This document shows, one piece after another, positions 56,159-64,000 of a DNA stretch of 64,000 nucleotides. Each line of letters starts with the position of its first letter. Positions within the stretch are counted from its first letter, which is position 1. Origin of the DNA: JALORV01 sp963707445 (GTDB taxonomy: Bacteria; Pseudomonadota; Gammaproteobacteria; Burkholderiales; Burkholderiaceae_F); the NCBI GenBank assembly GCA_963707445.1, contig CAVPPW010000007.1, forward strand, positions 186,001 to 250,000. Direction: 5' to 3'. Under the pieces are notes generated by a model. That model searched no databases. It was not told where the DNA came from and saw only the letters and a program-made list of their open reading frames with translations. The translations under genes and the position numbers were made by a program.

Positions 56159-56575
56159 TCAATTGACGAAACGCATGTGGATGTAGAGGTAGAACGGCGC
56201 GCGCGGCGGCGCGGGAAAGCGATCGAACAGCAGGCGGCCGCGCACGCACTGGTACACGTTGGTGCTGCGGTCGCTCCACAGCCGGATGACGCGGCCATCT
56301 GCGCCGATCGCCGCAACGAAGGAAAACGGCGTCGACTCCGGCTGCGGCACCGTGGCAGTGCACTCCCTGAAATGCGCGCGATAACGCTGGCTGAACTCGG
56401 GCAGCAGGACGTCGCGATGGTAGTCGCGCGTCGCATCGGCGGCCTCGTCGCGCCGACCCAGTTCCTGCGCCTCGACATAGCTCGCCGGCAGGCCGTCAGC
56501 CGTCGGCCCCTGCCCCGCCACGCTCGTCGCGACAGCCACACCCGCAAGTGCGAAGGCTTTCAGCAGCGTGCTCAT
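56159..56575 (-). CDS. Secreted protein of unknown function, overlapping senA
   Basis: A 138-aa protein with signal peptide STLLKAFALAGVAVATSVAG. The mature part holds EAADATRDYHRDVLLPEFSQ, a cysteine in FRECTATVPQPES, the beta-rich VAAIGADGRVIRLWSDRSTN, a second cysteine in VYQCVRGRLLFDRF and the end FYLYIHMRFVN. The two cysteines could pair in the periplasm. The layout recalls TonB-C-like or energy-transducer C-terminal folds, but I cannot name a family. Its ATG overlaps the senA stop (ATGA at 56572-56575), so its translation is likely coupled to senA. No role in selenium metabolism is known for it. Confidence 0.65.
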   Translation of the reverse strand: MSTLLKAFALAGVAVATSVAGQGPTADGLPASYVEAQELGRRDEAADATRDYHRDVLLPEFSQRYRAHFRECTATVPQPESTPFSFVAAIGADGRVIRLWSDRSTNVYQCVRGRLLFDRFPAPPRAPFYLYIHMRFVN

Positions 56576-57718
56576 GCCAGCGCACAGCTACGGAAGCCGA
56601 CGAAGATGTCGTCGCGTTCCGGCATGTAGAAGTTGCGGAACTTGGGATGCAGCAGGCGTTGTGGCGTCGCGGTCGAGCCGCCGCGCACGCTGGCATGAGT
56701 GCCGAACCACGGCGCGGAATACTCGGCATACGGATCAGGCGCGAAACCCGGATACGGCTCGAACGCGCTTGCAGTCCACTCCCATACGCCGTCGGCCTCG
56801 ATCGCGCCTGCCAATGCAGCGTATTCCCACTCGGTCTCGGTCGGCAGGCGCCGCTGCGCCCAGCGGCACCAGGCTTCCGCTTCATGCCGCGTGACATGCG
56901 TCATCGGTGCATCCGGGGTAATTGGCGACCAGCGGTCGAAGCGGCGCGCCTCCCATTGGCCGTCGGTTCTTCGCCAGTAGCGCGGACCGGTGGCGCCGGT
57001 GTCTGCAAGCCAGGCGCGTCCAGCTGTCGTCCATAACTCGGGGCGGTCGTATCCACCGTCGTCGACGAACGCGCAGTACTCGCGCTCGGTCACCGTCGAG
57101 CGGCTCAGCGTCAATGGTTCGACGGTTGCCGGATGGCCCCACTTCTCGTTGTCGAAGACAAAGCCGCCGCTGCCGCGCGGTGCGCCGCGCTCGAAGGTCG
57201 CGCCCGCGACGACGGACATCGTCGCGCGACGTGCGCGGCGTTGTGCGAGCCGCTGGCGGCGCCGGATAGGCGCAGGTCTGCCGCGTGTAGGCAAAAGCCT
57301 CGCCGTGCATATCCTCGTGATAGAGCGCAAGCTGAAAGAAATACAGCGACGCCGGGTCATTCGCGTGCTCGAGCCGTTCGAGTGTCGCATCGAGAACGTC
57401 GTCGAGGTATTTCAGCGTGTCGGTACGCGACGGCAAGTCAAGGTCCCAGCGCGTGTCGTGAGCGACACGGGCCGAGTCGTACCAGCGGTCGGCGTGCACG
57501 AGCATCGGCGCGCCGGGCTCGCGTCCGGCGCCGCGCCAGCGCAGACACCAGTGCTCCATGAACCAGCCGACGTGACCGACTTCCCAGAGCACCGGGTTGA
57601 CGCTCGCGAGGCGCGGCACACGCCACTGCCCGTCGTCGAGGTCATCGACCAGCGCCCTCGTATACTGGCGCGCCTGCCGCAGCGCGCTTTGCAGCTCGTT
57701 CCTTTCCAGCGTCCTCAT
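56572..57718 (-). CDS. senA: Selenoneine synthase SenA, EgtB-like (one frameshift)
   Basis: A non-haem iron enzyme of the EgtB family, about 382 residues. In selenoneine synthesis it joins hercynine to the selenosugar made by SenB in an oxygen-dependent reaction. The DinB-like N-domain has EVGHVGWFMEHWCLRWRGAG and FQLALYHEDMHGEAFAYTRQ, which contains the iron-binding HxxxHxE. The frame slips near 57220. The C-terminal formylglycine-generating-enzyme-like domain shows GGFVFDNEKWGHPATVEPLT, MTHVTRHEAEAWCRWAQRRL, PTETEWEYAALAGAIEADGV and SVRGGSTATPQRLLHPKFRN. By fold alone this could be an ergothioneine enzyme; the adjacent senB and selD make SenA far more likely. Confidence 0.85.
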
Positions 57719-57740
57719 GGATCCTGTGCGTAAGCGGGCA

Positions 57741-58730
57741 ATGCGCCCGACCATCTGCATTATCACGCCCACGCTGCGTGATTCAAATTCGGGCAACTGG
57801 CACACCGCGGCGCGCTGGGCGCGATTTCTTCGACCGCTGTGCCGTGTGCAGGTGCTGCAGCAATGGCACGGCGAGCCCTGCGATGCGCTGATTGCACTGC
57901 ACGCCCGGCGCTCGGCCGCGTCGATCGCCGCCTTTCACGCCGCGCATCCGCAGCGTGGCCTCGCACTGGTGCTGACCGGCACGGATCTGTACCGCGACAT
58001 CCATCGCAACCGTGTGGCCCAGCGCTCGCTGCAGCTGGCCACCGAACTTGTGGTGCTGCAGGAACGCGGCCCCGCAGCGCTGCCGGCCCGGCTGCGCCGC
58101 AAGGTGCGCGTCATCTTCCAGTCGGCTCCGCAGCTGGCGGCGTCGACCGGCCACCAACGCCGGTTCGACGTCGCGGTCGTCGGCCACCTGCGCGACGTGA
58201 AGGACCCGCTGCTCGCGATGCGTGTTGCGCGTGCAGTCAAACCGGAAACGCGCGTGCGCGTGCTGCACGCGGGTGCAGCGCTCGAGCCGCGCTATGCGGC
58301 CGCTGCACGCCGCACCGAAGCGGCGACACCGCGCTACGCGTGGCTCGGCGAACTGACGCGATCGCGCGCCCGCGCGCTGATGCGTCGGGCCGCAGTGCTG
58401 CTGCATCCGTCGAGGATGGAAGGCGGGGCGCAGGCAATCATCGAAGCGGTGCGCAGCGGCACGCCGGTCATCGCCTCCGACGCCGATGGCAACCGCGGAC
58501 TGCTCGGAAAAGATTACCCGGGCCTGTTTGCGGTCGGCGACGCCGGCGCAGCGACCCGGCTGGTCGAGCGTGCAGCGACCGACGCCAAATTCCTGAAGCT
58601 GCTCGCCGCACGTTGCCGCGAGCGTGCGCGGCTCTTCGCGCCGGAGCGCGAGCAGGCCGCGGTCCGACGATTGGTGCGCGCGCTCCTTCATAATCGACGT
58701 CTGACCGACGGCCGCAGGATGCACCGATGA
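57741..58730 (+). CDS. senB: Selenosugar synthase SenB (glycosyltransferase)
   Basis: A 329-aa GT4-like glycosyltransferase that uses selenophosphate and a UDP-sugar to form the selenosugar for SenA. It starts MRPTICIITPTLRDSNSGNW and has AARWARFLRPLCRVQVLQQW, CDALIALHARRSAASIAAFH, LVLTGTDLYRDIHRNRVAQR, FDVAVVGHLRDVKDPLLAMR, a MEGGAQAIIEAVRSGTPVIA nucleotide-sugar region and ASDADGNRGLLGKDYPGLFA. These match the TIGR04348-type family now assigned to SenB. The ATG at 57741 is preferred over one at 57717, which would overlap the senA start codon. Its stop overlaps the selD start (ATGA), showing coupling. Confidence 0.88.
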   Translation: MRPTICIITPTLRDSNSGNWHTAARWARFLRPLCRVQVLQQWHGEPCDALIALHARRSAASIAAFHAAHPQRGLALVLTGTDLYRDIHRNRVAQRSLQLATELVVLQERGPAALPARLRRKVRVIFQSAPQLAASTGHQRRFDVAVVGHLRDVKDPLLAMRVARAVKPETRVRVLHAGAALEPRYAAAARRTEAATPRYAWLGELTRSRARALMRRAAVLLHPSRMEGGAQAIIEAVRSGTPVIASDADGNRGLLGKDYPGLFAVGDAGAATRLVERAATDAKFLKLLAARCRERARLFAPEREQAAVRRLVRALLHNRRLTDGRRMHR

Positions 58731-59777
58731 ATGCCCCCACCGAACTTCCGATCAAGCTCACTTCGTTTGCACATGGCGGCGGTTGCGGCTGCAAGATCGC
58801 ACCCGGCCTGCTCGGCGAGATCCTGAAGGGTGCGAAGGGCATCGTGCCGTCGCAGTTGCTGGTCGGCATCGAGACTTCGGACGACGCCGCGGTGTACCGG
58901 CTCAATGACGAACAGGCGCTGATCGCAACGACGGACTTCTTCATGCCGATCGTCGACGATCCGTATGACTTCGGCCGGATCGCGGCGACCAATGCAATCT
59001 CCGATGTCTACGCAATGGGCGGCACGCCGATCCTGGCGCTGGCGCTGCTCGGCATGCCGATCAACAAGTTGCCGGTCGAGGTGATCCGCCGCATCGTCGA
59101 AGGGGGCGAGTCGGTCTGCACGGCCGCCGGGATCCCGATCGCCGGCGGGCACACGATCGATTCGATCGAGCCGATCTACGGCCTGGTCGCGCTCGGGCTG
59201 GTGCATCCAAGCAAGGTCAAGCGCAATTCGGGCGCACGCGCCGGCGATGCGCTCGTACTCGGCAAGCCGCTCGGTGTCGGCATCTACTCGGCCGCGCTGA
59301 AGAAGGACGCGCTCGAGCCCGAGCACTACGCACGCATGGTCGCCAGCACAACGCAACTGAACACGCCGGGGCGCACGCTGTCAGAACTGGCTGAGGTACA
59401 TGCGTTGACCGACGTCACCGGCTTCGGCCTGCTGGGCCATCTGAACGAGATCGCGCTCGGCAGCGGGCTGGCCGCGAACGTGCGCGCACGCGACATCCCG
59501 CTGCTGCCGGGCGTCGCTGGAGCTGGCAGCGCAGGGCTACGTCACCGGCGCGTCCGGCCGCAACTGGGCGGGCTATGGCCGTCATGTGACGCTGCGCAAC
59601 GTCGACGACACGATGAAGTCGCTGCTGACCGACCCGCAAACGAGCGGCGGGTTGCTCGTGGCCTGCGAGCGCGGCGCTGTCGATGGCGTGCTGCAGCTCT
59701 TCCGTGCCGAGGGCTTCGGCGACGCGGCCGTGATCGGCGAACTCGCCGCAGGCAGCGGCATCACCGTCCTGGGTTGA
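58727..59777 (+). CDS. selD: Selenophosphate synthase (SelD/SenC), one frameshift
   Basis: Makes selenophosphate from selenide and ATP, here the selenium donor for SenB. Near the N-terminus GGGCGCKIAPGLLGEILKG has the active cysteine and lysine. LIATTDFFMPIVDDPYDFGR and AATNAISDVYAMGGTPILAL bind ATP and metal; GIPIAGGHTIDSIEPIYGLV and LTDVTGFGLLGHLNEIALGS follow. Near 59518 one extra G breaks the frame; the second part shows LAAQGYVTGASGRNWAGYGR and LLTDPQTSGGLLVACERGAV. The nucleophile is Cys, not Sec. No selA, selB, selC or mnmH is seen in the window, so it may serve selenoneine alone. Start overlaps senB. Confidence 0.93.
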
Positions 59778-60314
59778 GTGCGGCCGTTGCGACATCGGTT
59801 CTGGCTTCTTGTGGTGTCGCTTGCCGCGGCGCTTCCGGCGGGCAACGCAGGCGCGGCTGCGCCGCTCGAGCCCATCGTCGGCGAGGTACGGGCCCCCGCA
59901 CTCGACCTGCTGCGTGTCGATGGCTCTCCGCTGTCGTTGCATTCGCTGCGTGGCAAGGTCGTGCTGGTGAATTTCTGGGCCACTTGGTGCGAGCCGTGCA
60001 TCGCCGAAATGCCCGCACTGCAGGCTTTGCGCGACGCGCTCGCGCCCACCGGGTTCGAGGTGCTCGGCGTAAATTTCCAGGAAGGCCCTACCCGCATCGA
60101 CGCCTTCGTGCGGAAAAACGGCATCTCGTTTCCGGTCGTGCGCGACACCGATGGCGCCGTTGTCCGCGCCTGGAACGCGCGCGTGTTTCCGTCGAGCTTC
60201 GTGGTCGACCGCGAGGGGCGCATCCGCTATGTGATGGTTGGCGAGGGCGATTGGACAAGCCCAACCCTCGTGAGCACAATCCGTTCGTTGTTGGGACCGC
60301 AACCTGCTCGCTAG
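59778..60314 (+). CDS. TlpA-like thioredoxin-fold protein, exported
   Basis: A 178-aa periplasmic thioredoxin-family protein with signal peptide FWLLVVSLAAALPAGNAGAA. The domain reads SLHSLRGKVVLVNFWATWCE followed by PC, giving the CxxC redox motif WCEPC, then EVLGVNFQEGPTRIDAFVRK and FPSSFVVDREGRIRYVMVGE with the cis-proline region. TlpA proteins reduce or oxidise periplasmic thiols, often for cytochrome assembly. The GTG start at 59778 directly follows the selD stop with no gap, so it is almost certainly on the senB-selD transcript. A link with selenium chemistry is inference only. Confidence 0.85.
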   Translation: MRPLRHRFWLLVVSLAAALPAGNAGAAAPLEPIVGEVRAPALDLLRVDGSPLSLHSLRGKVVLVNFWATWCEPCIAEMPALQALRDALAPTGFEVLGVNFQEGPTRIDAFVRKNGISFPVVRDTDGAVVRAWNARVFPSSFVVDREGRIRYVMVGEGDWTSPTLVSTIRSLLGPQPAR

Positions 60315-60368
60315 CTGAGCCCGCAAAACATCTTGGCGCGCGCCGCCACATCTGTCCGGAGGTTCTCC

Positions 60369-61454
60369 ATGAAACGCCGCACGCTGCTGAAGGCAGCCCC
60401 GGCCGCAGGCTTCATCGCCGCGACCCCACTTGCCCTCCGCGCCCAATCGACCGTCGACAGCACGTCGAACTGGCGCACGTTCGAAGTCGTGACCCGGCTC
60501 GAGATCACCGAGCCGACCGGGCAGGTCGAGGCCTGGGTGCCGCTGCCGCTGATGCAGAAGACACCCTGGTTCGAGACGCTGTCGAACGATATCGGCGGCA
60601 ACGCCGAACAGGCGAAGGTCGCTGTCGACCCCGTCTACGGTGCCGGCATGGTTCACGCGCGCTTCAAGAAGGGCGAGCCGCAGCCGGTGGTCGAGGTGAC
60701 GAGCCGCTTCAGAACCCGCGATCGGTTCGTGTCGATGCAGCCGGTGGCTGGCAGTCCGGCGGCCCCCGCCCAGGAGCTGGCGCTCTACCTCAAACCGACC
60801 GATCTGATGCCAACGGACGGCATCGTCAAGGAAACAGCACTCAAAATCACTAAAGGCCAAGGTACCGACGTCGAAAAGGCCCGCGCGCTCTATGACTGGG
60901 TGGTCGAAAGCACGGAACGCAACCCGAAGACCCGCGGCTGCGGCGTCGGCGACATCAAGGCAATGCTGGAAACGGGGACGCTGAATGGTAAGTGCGCCGA
61001 CCTGAATGCCCTTTTCGTGGCGCTGGCGCGCGCCTCGGGAATTCCGGCGAGGGACGTCTACGGCATCCGGGTCGCCGCCTCACCGCGCGGCTACAAGAGC
61101 ATGGGCCGCCCGGGCGACATCACCAAGGCCCAGCACTGCCGCGCAGAGTTCTACGCGCAGGGTATCGGCTGGGTCCCGGTCGACCCGGCCGACGTGCGCA
61201 AGGTCATTCTCGAAGAGGCCCCGGGCCTGACTCTCGCGGATGACCGCGTCAAGCAGGCCCGCACGATGTTGTGGGGCGGCTGGGAAGGTAACTGGCTCGC
61301 CTACAACACCGGCCACGACATCCACCTGCCCGGCAGCAGCAAAGCGCCGGTGCCGTTCCTGATGTACCCGCAGGCCGAAAACGCCCAGGGGCGGCTGGAT
61401 TCGCTGGATCCGGAGACGTTCAAGTACCGGATCACGTCGAAGGAAATCACCTGA
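60369..61454 (+). CDS. Tat-exported transglutaminase-like protein
   Basis: A 361-aa protein with a twin-arginine signal MKRRTLLKAAPAAGFIAATP. The transglutaminase-like catalytic core is GKCADLNALFVALARASGIP, with cysteine, then KAQHCRAEFYAQGIGWVPVD, with histidine and aspartate. The N-terminal domain contains VVTRLEITEPTGQVEAWVPL. Such proteins are papain-like hydrolases or isopeptidases of unknown target. It follows the TlpA-like gene by 54 bp on the same strand. The ATG at 60369 has GGAGG-like text (CCGGAGGTTCTCC) upstream. The frame is intact. Confidence 0.85.
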   Translation: MKRRTLLKAAPAAGFIAATPLALRAQSTVDSTSNWRTFEVVTRLEITEPTGQVEAWVPLPLMQKTPWFETLSNDIGGNAEQAKVAVDPVYGAGMVHARFKKGEPQPVVEVTSRFRTRDRFVSMQPVAGSPAAPAQELALYLKPTDLMPTDGIVKETALKITKGQGTDVEKARALYDWVVESTERNPKTRGCGVGDIKAMLETGTLNGKCADLNALFVALARASGIPARDVYGIRVAASPRGYKSMGRPGDITKAQHCRAEFYAQGIGWVPVDPADVRKVILEEAPGLTLADDRVKQARTMLWGGWEGNWLAYNTGHDIHLPGSSKAPVPFLMYPQAENAQGRLDSLDPETFKYRITSKEIT

Positions 61455-61578
61455 GTAACGGTGGGTGACGTCCGCGCGGCGCACCGCTCAAGCTGAGTCT
61501 GGGCGCCGCGAGACCGTCTGAACGGCGGATGTCGCGCGGGATTGGCAACGCCGCGCAGCGAGGCGAATACTTACCCAC

Positions 61579-61806
61579 ATGAAGCAGGTCAGCCTCGAAA
61601 TCGGCGAACGATCCGAACTCAGGCTGAACGCGCTCGCCCACCAATGGGGCGTGCCGCCGGGGCGAGTGGTGGACCTGCTTTGCCAATCGATCGACCACGA
61701 ACTCATGGCCCGCCTGGCGGTTCAGGCCGTGTCCGGTTCGATCGTCTGCAAGGAAGACGGCGTGGCGCGGGTTCCGGCGCGGAAGCTGGTCCGCAAGGAC
61801 GCCTGA
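61579..61806 (+). CDS. Small protein, possibly ribbon-helix-helix-like
   Basis: A 75-aa charged protein. The first strand MKQVSLEIGERSELRLNALA is followed by HQWGVPPGRVVDLLCQSIDH, reminiscent of a ribbon-helix-helix or CopG-type dimer. The end ARVPARKLVRKDA is basic. No family was recognised. The initiation site is weak and the frame is preceded by about 120 bp of non-coding DNA after the transglutaminase-like gene. It could be a transcription factor, but this is uncertain. Confidence 0.5.
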   Translation: MKQVSLEIGERSELRLNALAHQWGVPPGRVVDLLCQSIDHELMARLAVQAVSGSIVCKEDGVARVPARKLVRKDA

Positions 61807-62126
61807 CTCCTCCCGCGCAAGGTTTCGGGAAGTCGGCCTGAGCAAACGGCGGACACCGCCGACGGCAGCCGCGAGCGTCGAGCGTGCCCTGGAGAACGGA
61901 CGCCGAACGAAACTTGGCGCCGCCTGGAGGATGCGGTCAGGCGCGGCCAAGGCTGAGAGACATCGAGCTCAGCAGGGTCGAGACGCACAGCTCAGACAAG
62001 CAACCAAGCTCAACACGGCGGCCACCTGCTGATGCACGCTGGATCGCGTTGAGGAGACGGCTGCCGCGAAGACTCGGCCGACACGCGGGTTCGCTGCGAA
62101 AGCCTGAAGCGATTTCATCAGAAAAC
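61807..62126. other. Intergenic stretch without a supported gene
   Basis: About 320 bp. Frames on both strands are short and compositionally incidental. A bidirectional terminator follows at its right edge. Confidence 0.4.
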
Positions 62127-62152
62127 AAAAAGGGCGCCGGAGCGCCCTTTTT
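62127..62152 (-). terminator. Bidirectional intrinsic terminator
   Basis: Arms AAAAAGGGCGC (62127-62137) and GCGCCCTTTTT (62142-62152) with loop CGGA. The symmetric A and T runs let it act in both directions. It closes the micropeptide gene at 62172-62283 on the minus strand, 20 bp after its stop. Confidence 0.85.
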
Positions 62153-62171
62153 GCTGTAGCCAGATCTTGGC

Positions 62172-62283
62172 TTAGTCGAAAGTAATGTCCGTGAGCGCCA
62201 CCACCGACCTGTGCCAGTTCGGCCAGCGACAATTCGACAATTTCTTCTTTGCTTTCAACGACTTGCTCGATGACTTGGTCCAT
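62172..62283 (-). CDS. Micropeptide with a double-glycine leader-like sequence
   Basis: Starting at the ATG at 62283, preceded by GGGGAAGG, the peptide reads MDQVIEQVVESKEEIVELSL then AELAQVGGG. This is an acidic leader ending in the ELxxVGG pattern of double-glycine (class II bacteriocin or nif11-like) leader peptides. In the first frame the text runs on through the terminator to 61969. If one base is dropped in GGTGGTGGC it ends ALTDITFD with a TAA at 62172, 20 bp before the terminator. I prefer this shorter version. No peptidase-transporter or modifying enzyme is in the window. Confidence 0.5.
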
Positions 62284-62451
62284 GGGCCTTCCCCTCTTCC
62301 GTAGAACTGCAGTTCGATCGAATTGGCACTCAAGTTACTCGCTGTTCGGCCGATAAGCGAGTTAGTCGAAATGTAATGGTAAGAGTAGGGAAAAAGCAAT
62401 ACCCGTCTAATCGGCCCTTAACGCTTGTGGGCATCCGACAACATCCGACCG

Positions 62452-64000
62452 ATGTCTGCACTGTTCATCCCCTCGCCGTCCGATCAGGTTCGTGCGCGCT
62501 GTGCGGACCTTCTATCACAGCTTCGCCCTCAGCTCGCCAACCCATCCAGCGCGTCCTCAGCCGACTTCGAATCCGCACTCCAGGAACTTGAAGGCATTCC
62601 TGAATCCGAGGCGGGCGCTTGAACTGGTCGACTGCCTGCTGGCGATAGCGCAGTTCTTTTACCTGACGAATATTGCGGCAAAGGGACTCCACGCTGCTAC
62701 TCGCGCCCTGGACTATTCCCGCGCGCTGGGGGACAGGCAGTTGATCCGGCGGGCGCTGTCGGTTAAGGGCGTCATGCTGACCGAGACCGGCAACATGCCG
62801 GGCGCAACCGAGATGTTTGCCGAGGCGATCAAGGTCGCCAGAACGCTGAACGACCCCAGCATCGAGGCCCCCGTCTGGGTCAACTTGGGCGCCGCCCTGC
62901 TCACGTCCGCTCAGTACGGCGATGCAATCGAATGCTTCGTGCGGGCGGAGACGCTCGCGCGCTCGGCAGATCCGAAGCACGCGGCCGCCAACGCGGCCAC
63001 GGAAAGCCTGGCACTCGCGAATATTTCGAACTGCGCACTGCACCTGCGCGATGTTCGCAGGGGTGTCCGCGCCGCCCGTCGCGCGATCGAGCTGAACCCC
63101 GATCCCGCGACGGCGCACGATTGTTTCATTCGCGTAATTGCGGAATCAAACTACTCGCGGCTGCTGCTCGACATCGGCGAATTGACGCATGCCGCTGAAC
63201 ACTGCGAGAGTGCTCGAACTTACGCGAACAGGTTCCCGACGGCGCGCTCGGAATACACGGCGTCGGTGACGAGCGGCCTGGTTGACGTGCACTCCAACCG
63301 CGCGGACATCGGCCTCACGCGCCTCAAGAAGGCGCTTGAGCACGCGCGTCGGAACGTTCGGTCGGAAGTTCGTGACGCTCTGCAGGCCTGCGTTGCAGGC
63401 TATGAGTCCGCCGGTCAGCCCGACGTGGCGCTGGTGTATCTGCACGAGCTCCTCGCCATGAACCGCGAGGCCAAGGCTGCACAGGTTCTGATGCACCACT
63501 CTGAATACATAAAGCGAGTCGAGCAGCCGGTTTTCGGCTCGGGTTCGATCGACGTCGCGATGGCGAATCAGCGCGGCAAGCTGCGGATCCAGCTCGGCGA
63601 GCGCGAGCTGATGCGCAATCGCATCCTGCTGCTGGAGCAGCAGTCGGTCGCGGCGGAGCTGCACGACGACACGACCGGCGAGCACTGCTATCGGGTCGGG
63701 CGCCTCGCCTCGATCCTCGGCAAGGAGATCGGGCTGGAAGAAGATGTCTGCTTCCTGATCGACCTTGCTGCGCGGCTGCACGACATCGGCAAGCTGGTGG
63801 TGCCGGACGCGATCCTGCTCAAGCCAGGGAAACTGACACCGGGCGAGCGCGAGATCATGCAGACGCATACGACCGCCGGCGCCGACATCCTGGCGAAGAC
63901 AAATATTCCCCAGATGCACATCGCCGAGGAGATCGCGCGTCACCACCACGAGCGCTGGGACGGCAACGGCTATCCGACCAAGCTCGCGGGCACGGCGATT
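62452..64000 (+). CDS. TPR-containing HD-GYP phosphodiesterase (3' end outside window, one frameshift)
   Basis: A large regulatory protein that runs off the right edge. The N-terminal third is helical and TPR-like: ALDYSRALGDRQLIRRALSV, GVMLTETGNMPGATEMFAEA, WVNLGAALLTSAQYGDAIEC and RGVRAARRAIELNPDPATAH. A linker helix (NRILLLEQQSVAAELHDDTT) precedes the HD-GYP domain, with GEHCYRVGRLASILGKEIGL, LAARLHDIGKLVVPDAILLK and EIARHHHERWDGNGYP, the metal-binding HD and GYP motifs of cyclic di-GMP phosphodiesterases. A slip near 62600 separates the first 50 residues (MSALFIPSPSDQVRARCADL ...). It is divergent from the micropeptide gene, about 170 bp apart. Confidence 0.85.

Noticed and set aside
56572..57718. 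Ergothioneine (EgtB) rather than selenoneine synthesis
   Set aside because: No egtD or egtC-like gene was recognised in the window, and a SenB-type glycosyltransferase plus selD lie next to it; ergothioneine is kept only as a less likely alternative.
58727..60853. 708-codon frame continuing from selD
   Set aside because: The frame leaves selD at the 59518 slip and then runs out of frame through the TlpA-like and transglutaminase-like genes.

Overview
The window looks like chromosomal DNA of a GC-rich betaproteobacterium, most likely of the order Burkholderiales. The reasons are the gene order murJ / rpsT / DUF3579 / argD-argF-argG / murB / yajQ, the xseB-ispA-dxs operon, the dnaQ-rnhA-methyltransferase-gloB-mltD neighbourhood, PEP-CTERM surface proteins and a selenoneine locus of the kind known from Variovorax. 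No plasmid, phage or rRNA genes are seen. Genus cannot be fixed by reading alone.

Layout. 1-22 kb is mostly housekeeping: a gamma-glutamyltransferase tail, peroxiredoxin, lipid II flippase, ribosomal protein S20, a PLP basic amino acid decarboxylase, a GMC oxidoreductase, arginine biosynthesis (argD, argF, argG), murB, yajQ, the isoprenoid operon, EamA and ZIP transporters, a rhodanese and a dienelactone hydrolase. 22-24.5 kb is a scrap zone with gene fragments. 24.4-34.5 kb is a carbohydrate module: a glucoamylase-type hydrolase, a mercuric-reductase-like flavoprotein, 6-phosphogluconolactonase, transketolase, phosphoglucomutase, transaldolase and glucose-6-phosphate dehydrogenase. An IS30-family element with 27-bp inverted repeats follows (34.8-36.0 kb), then two PEP-CTERM proteins, an unrecognised protein and a tRNA-Ala/tRNA-Glu pair. 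39.4-51.8 kb carries remnants of a cupin and a LuxR regulator, gltX, a Vgb-type propeller, tRNA-Val, an acyl-CoA synthetase, dnaQ, an RND efflux pump with its adaptor, rnhA, a methyltransferase and gloB. 51.8-55.1 kb holds mltD, fabI and a small conserved protein.

The most interesting part is 55.2-61.5 kb. An EgtB-like selenoneine synthase (senA) is divergent from a selenosugar synthase (senB), and selD overlaps the end of senB. This matches the selenoneine pathway: SelD makes selenophosphate, SenB makes the selenosugar and SenA joins it to hercynine. Each arm continues into tightly packed genes of unknown relevance: a secreted 138-aa protein overlapping senA plus a metallophosphoesterase on one side, and a TlpA-like thioredoxin plus a Tat-exported transglutaminase-like protein on the other. 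No egtD-like methyltransferase was recognised in the window, so hercynine must come from elsewhere. The window ends with a possible double-glycine-leader micropeptide divergent from a TPR/HD-GYP phosphodiesterase.

Many conserved genes, including essential ones such as gltX and dnaQ, are broken by single-base frameshifts. Wherever the site could be resolved, almost all are one-base insertions. This points to sequence or assembly error rather than true pseudogenes. Such genes are reported here as one CDS with the frame changes noted.
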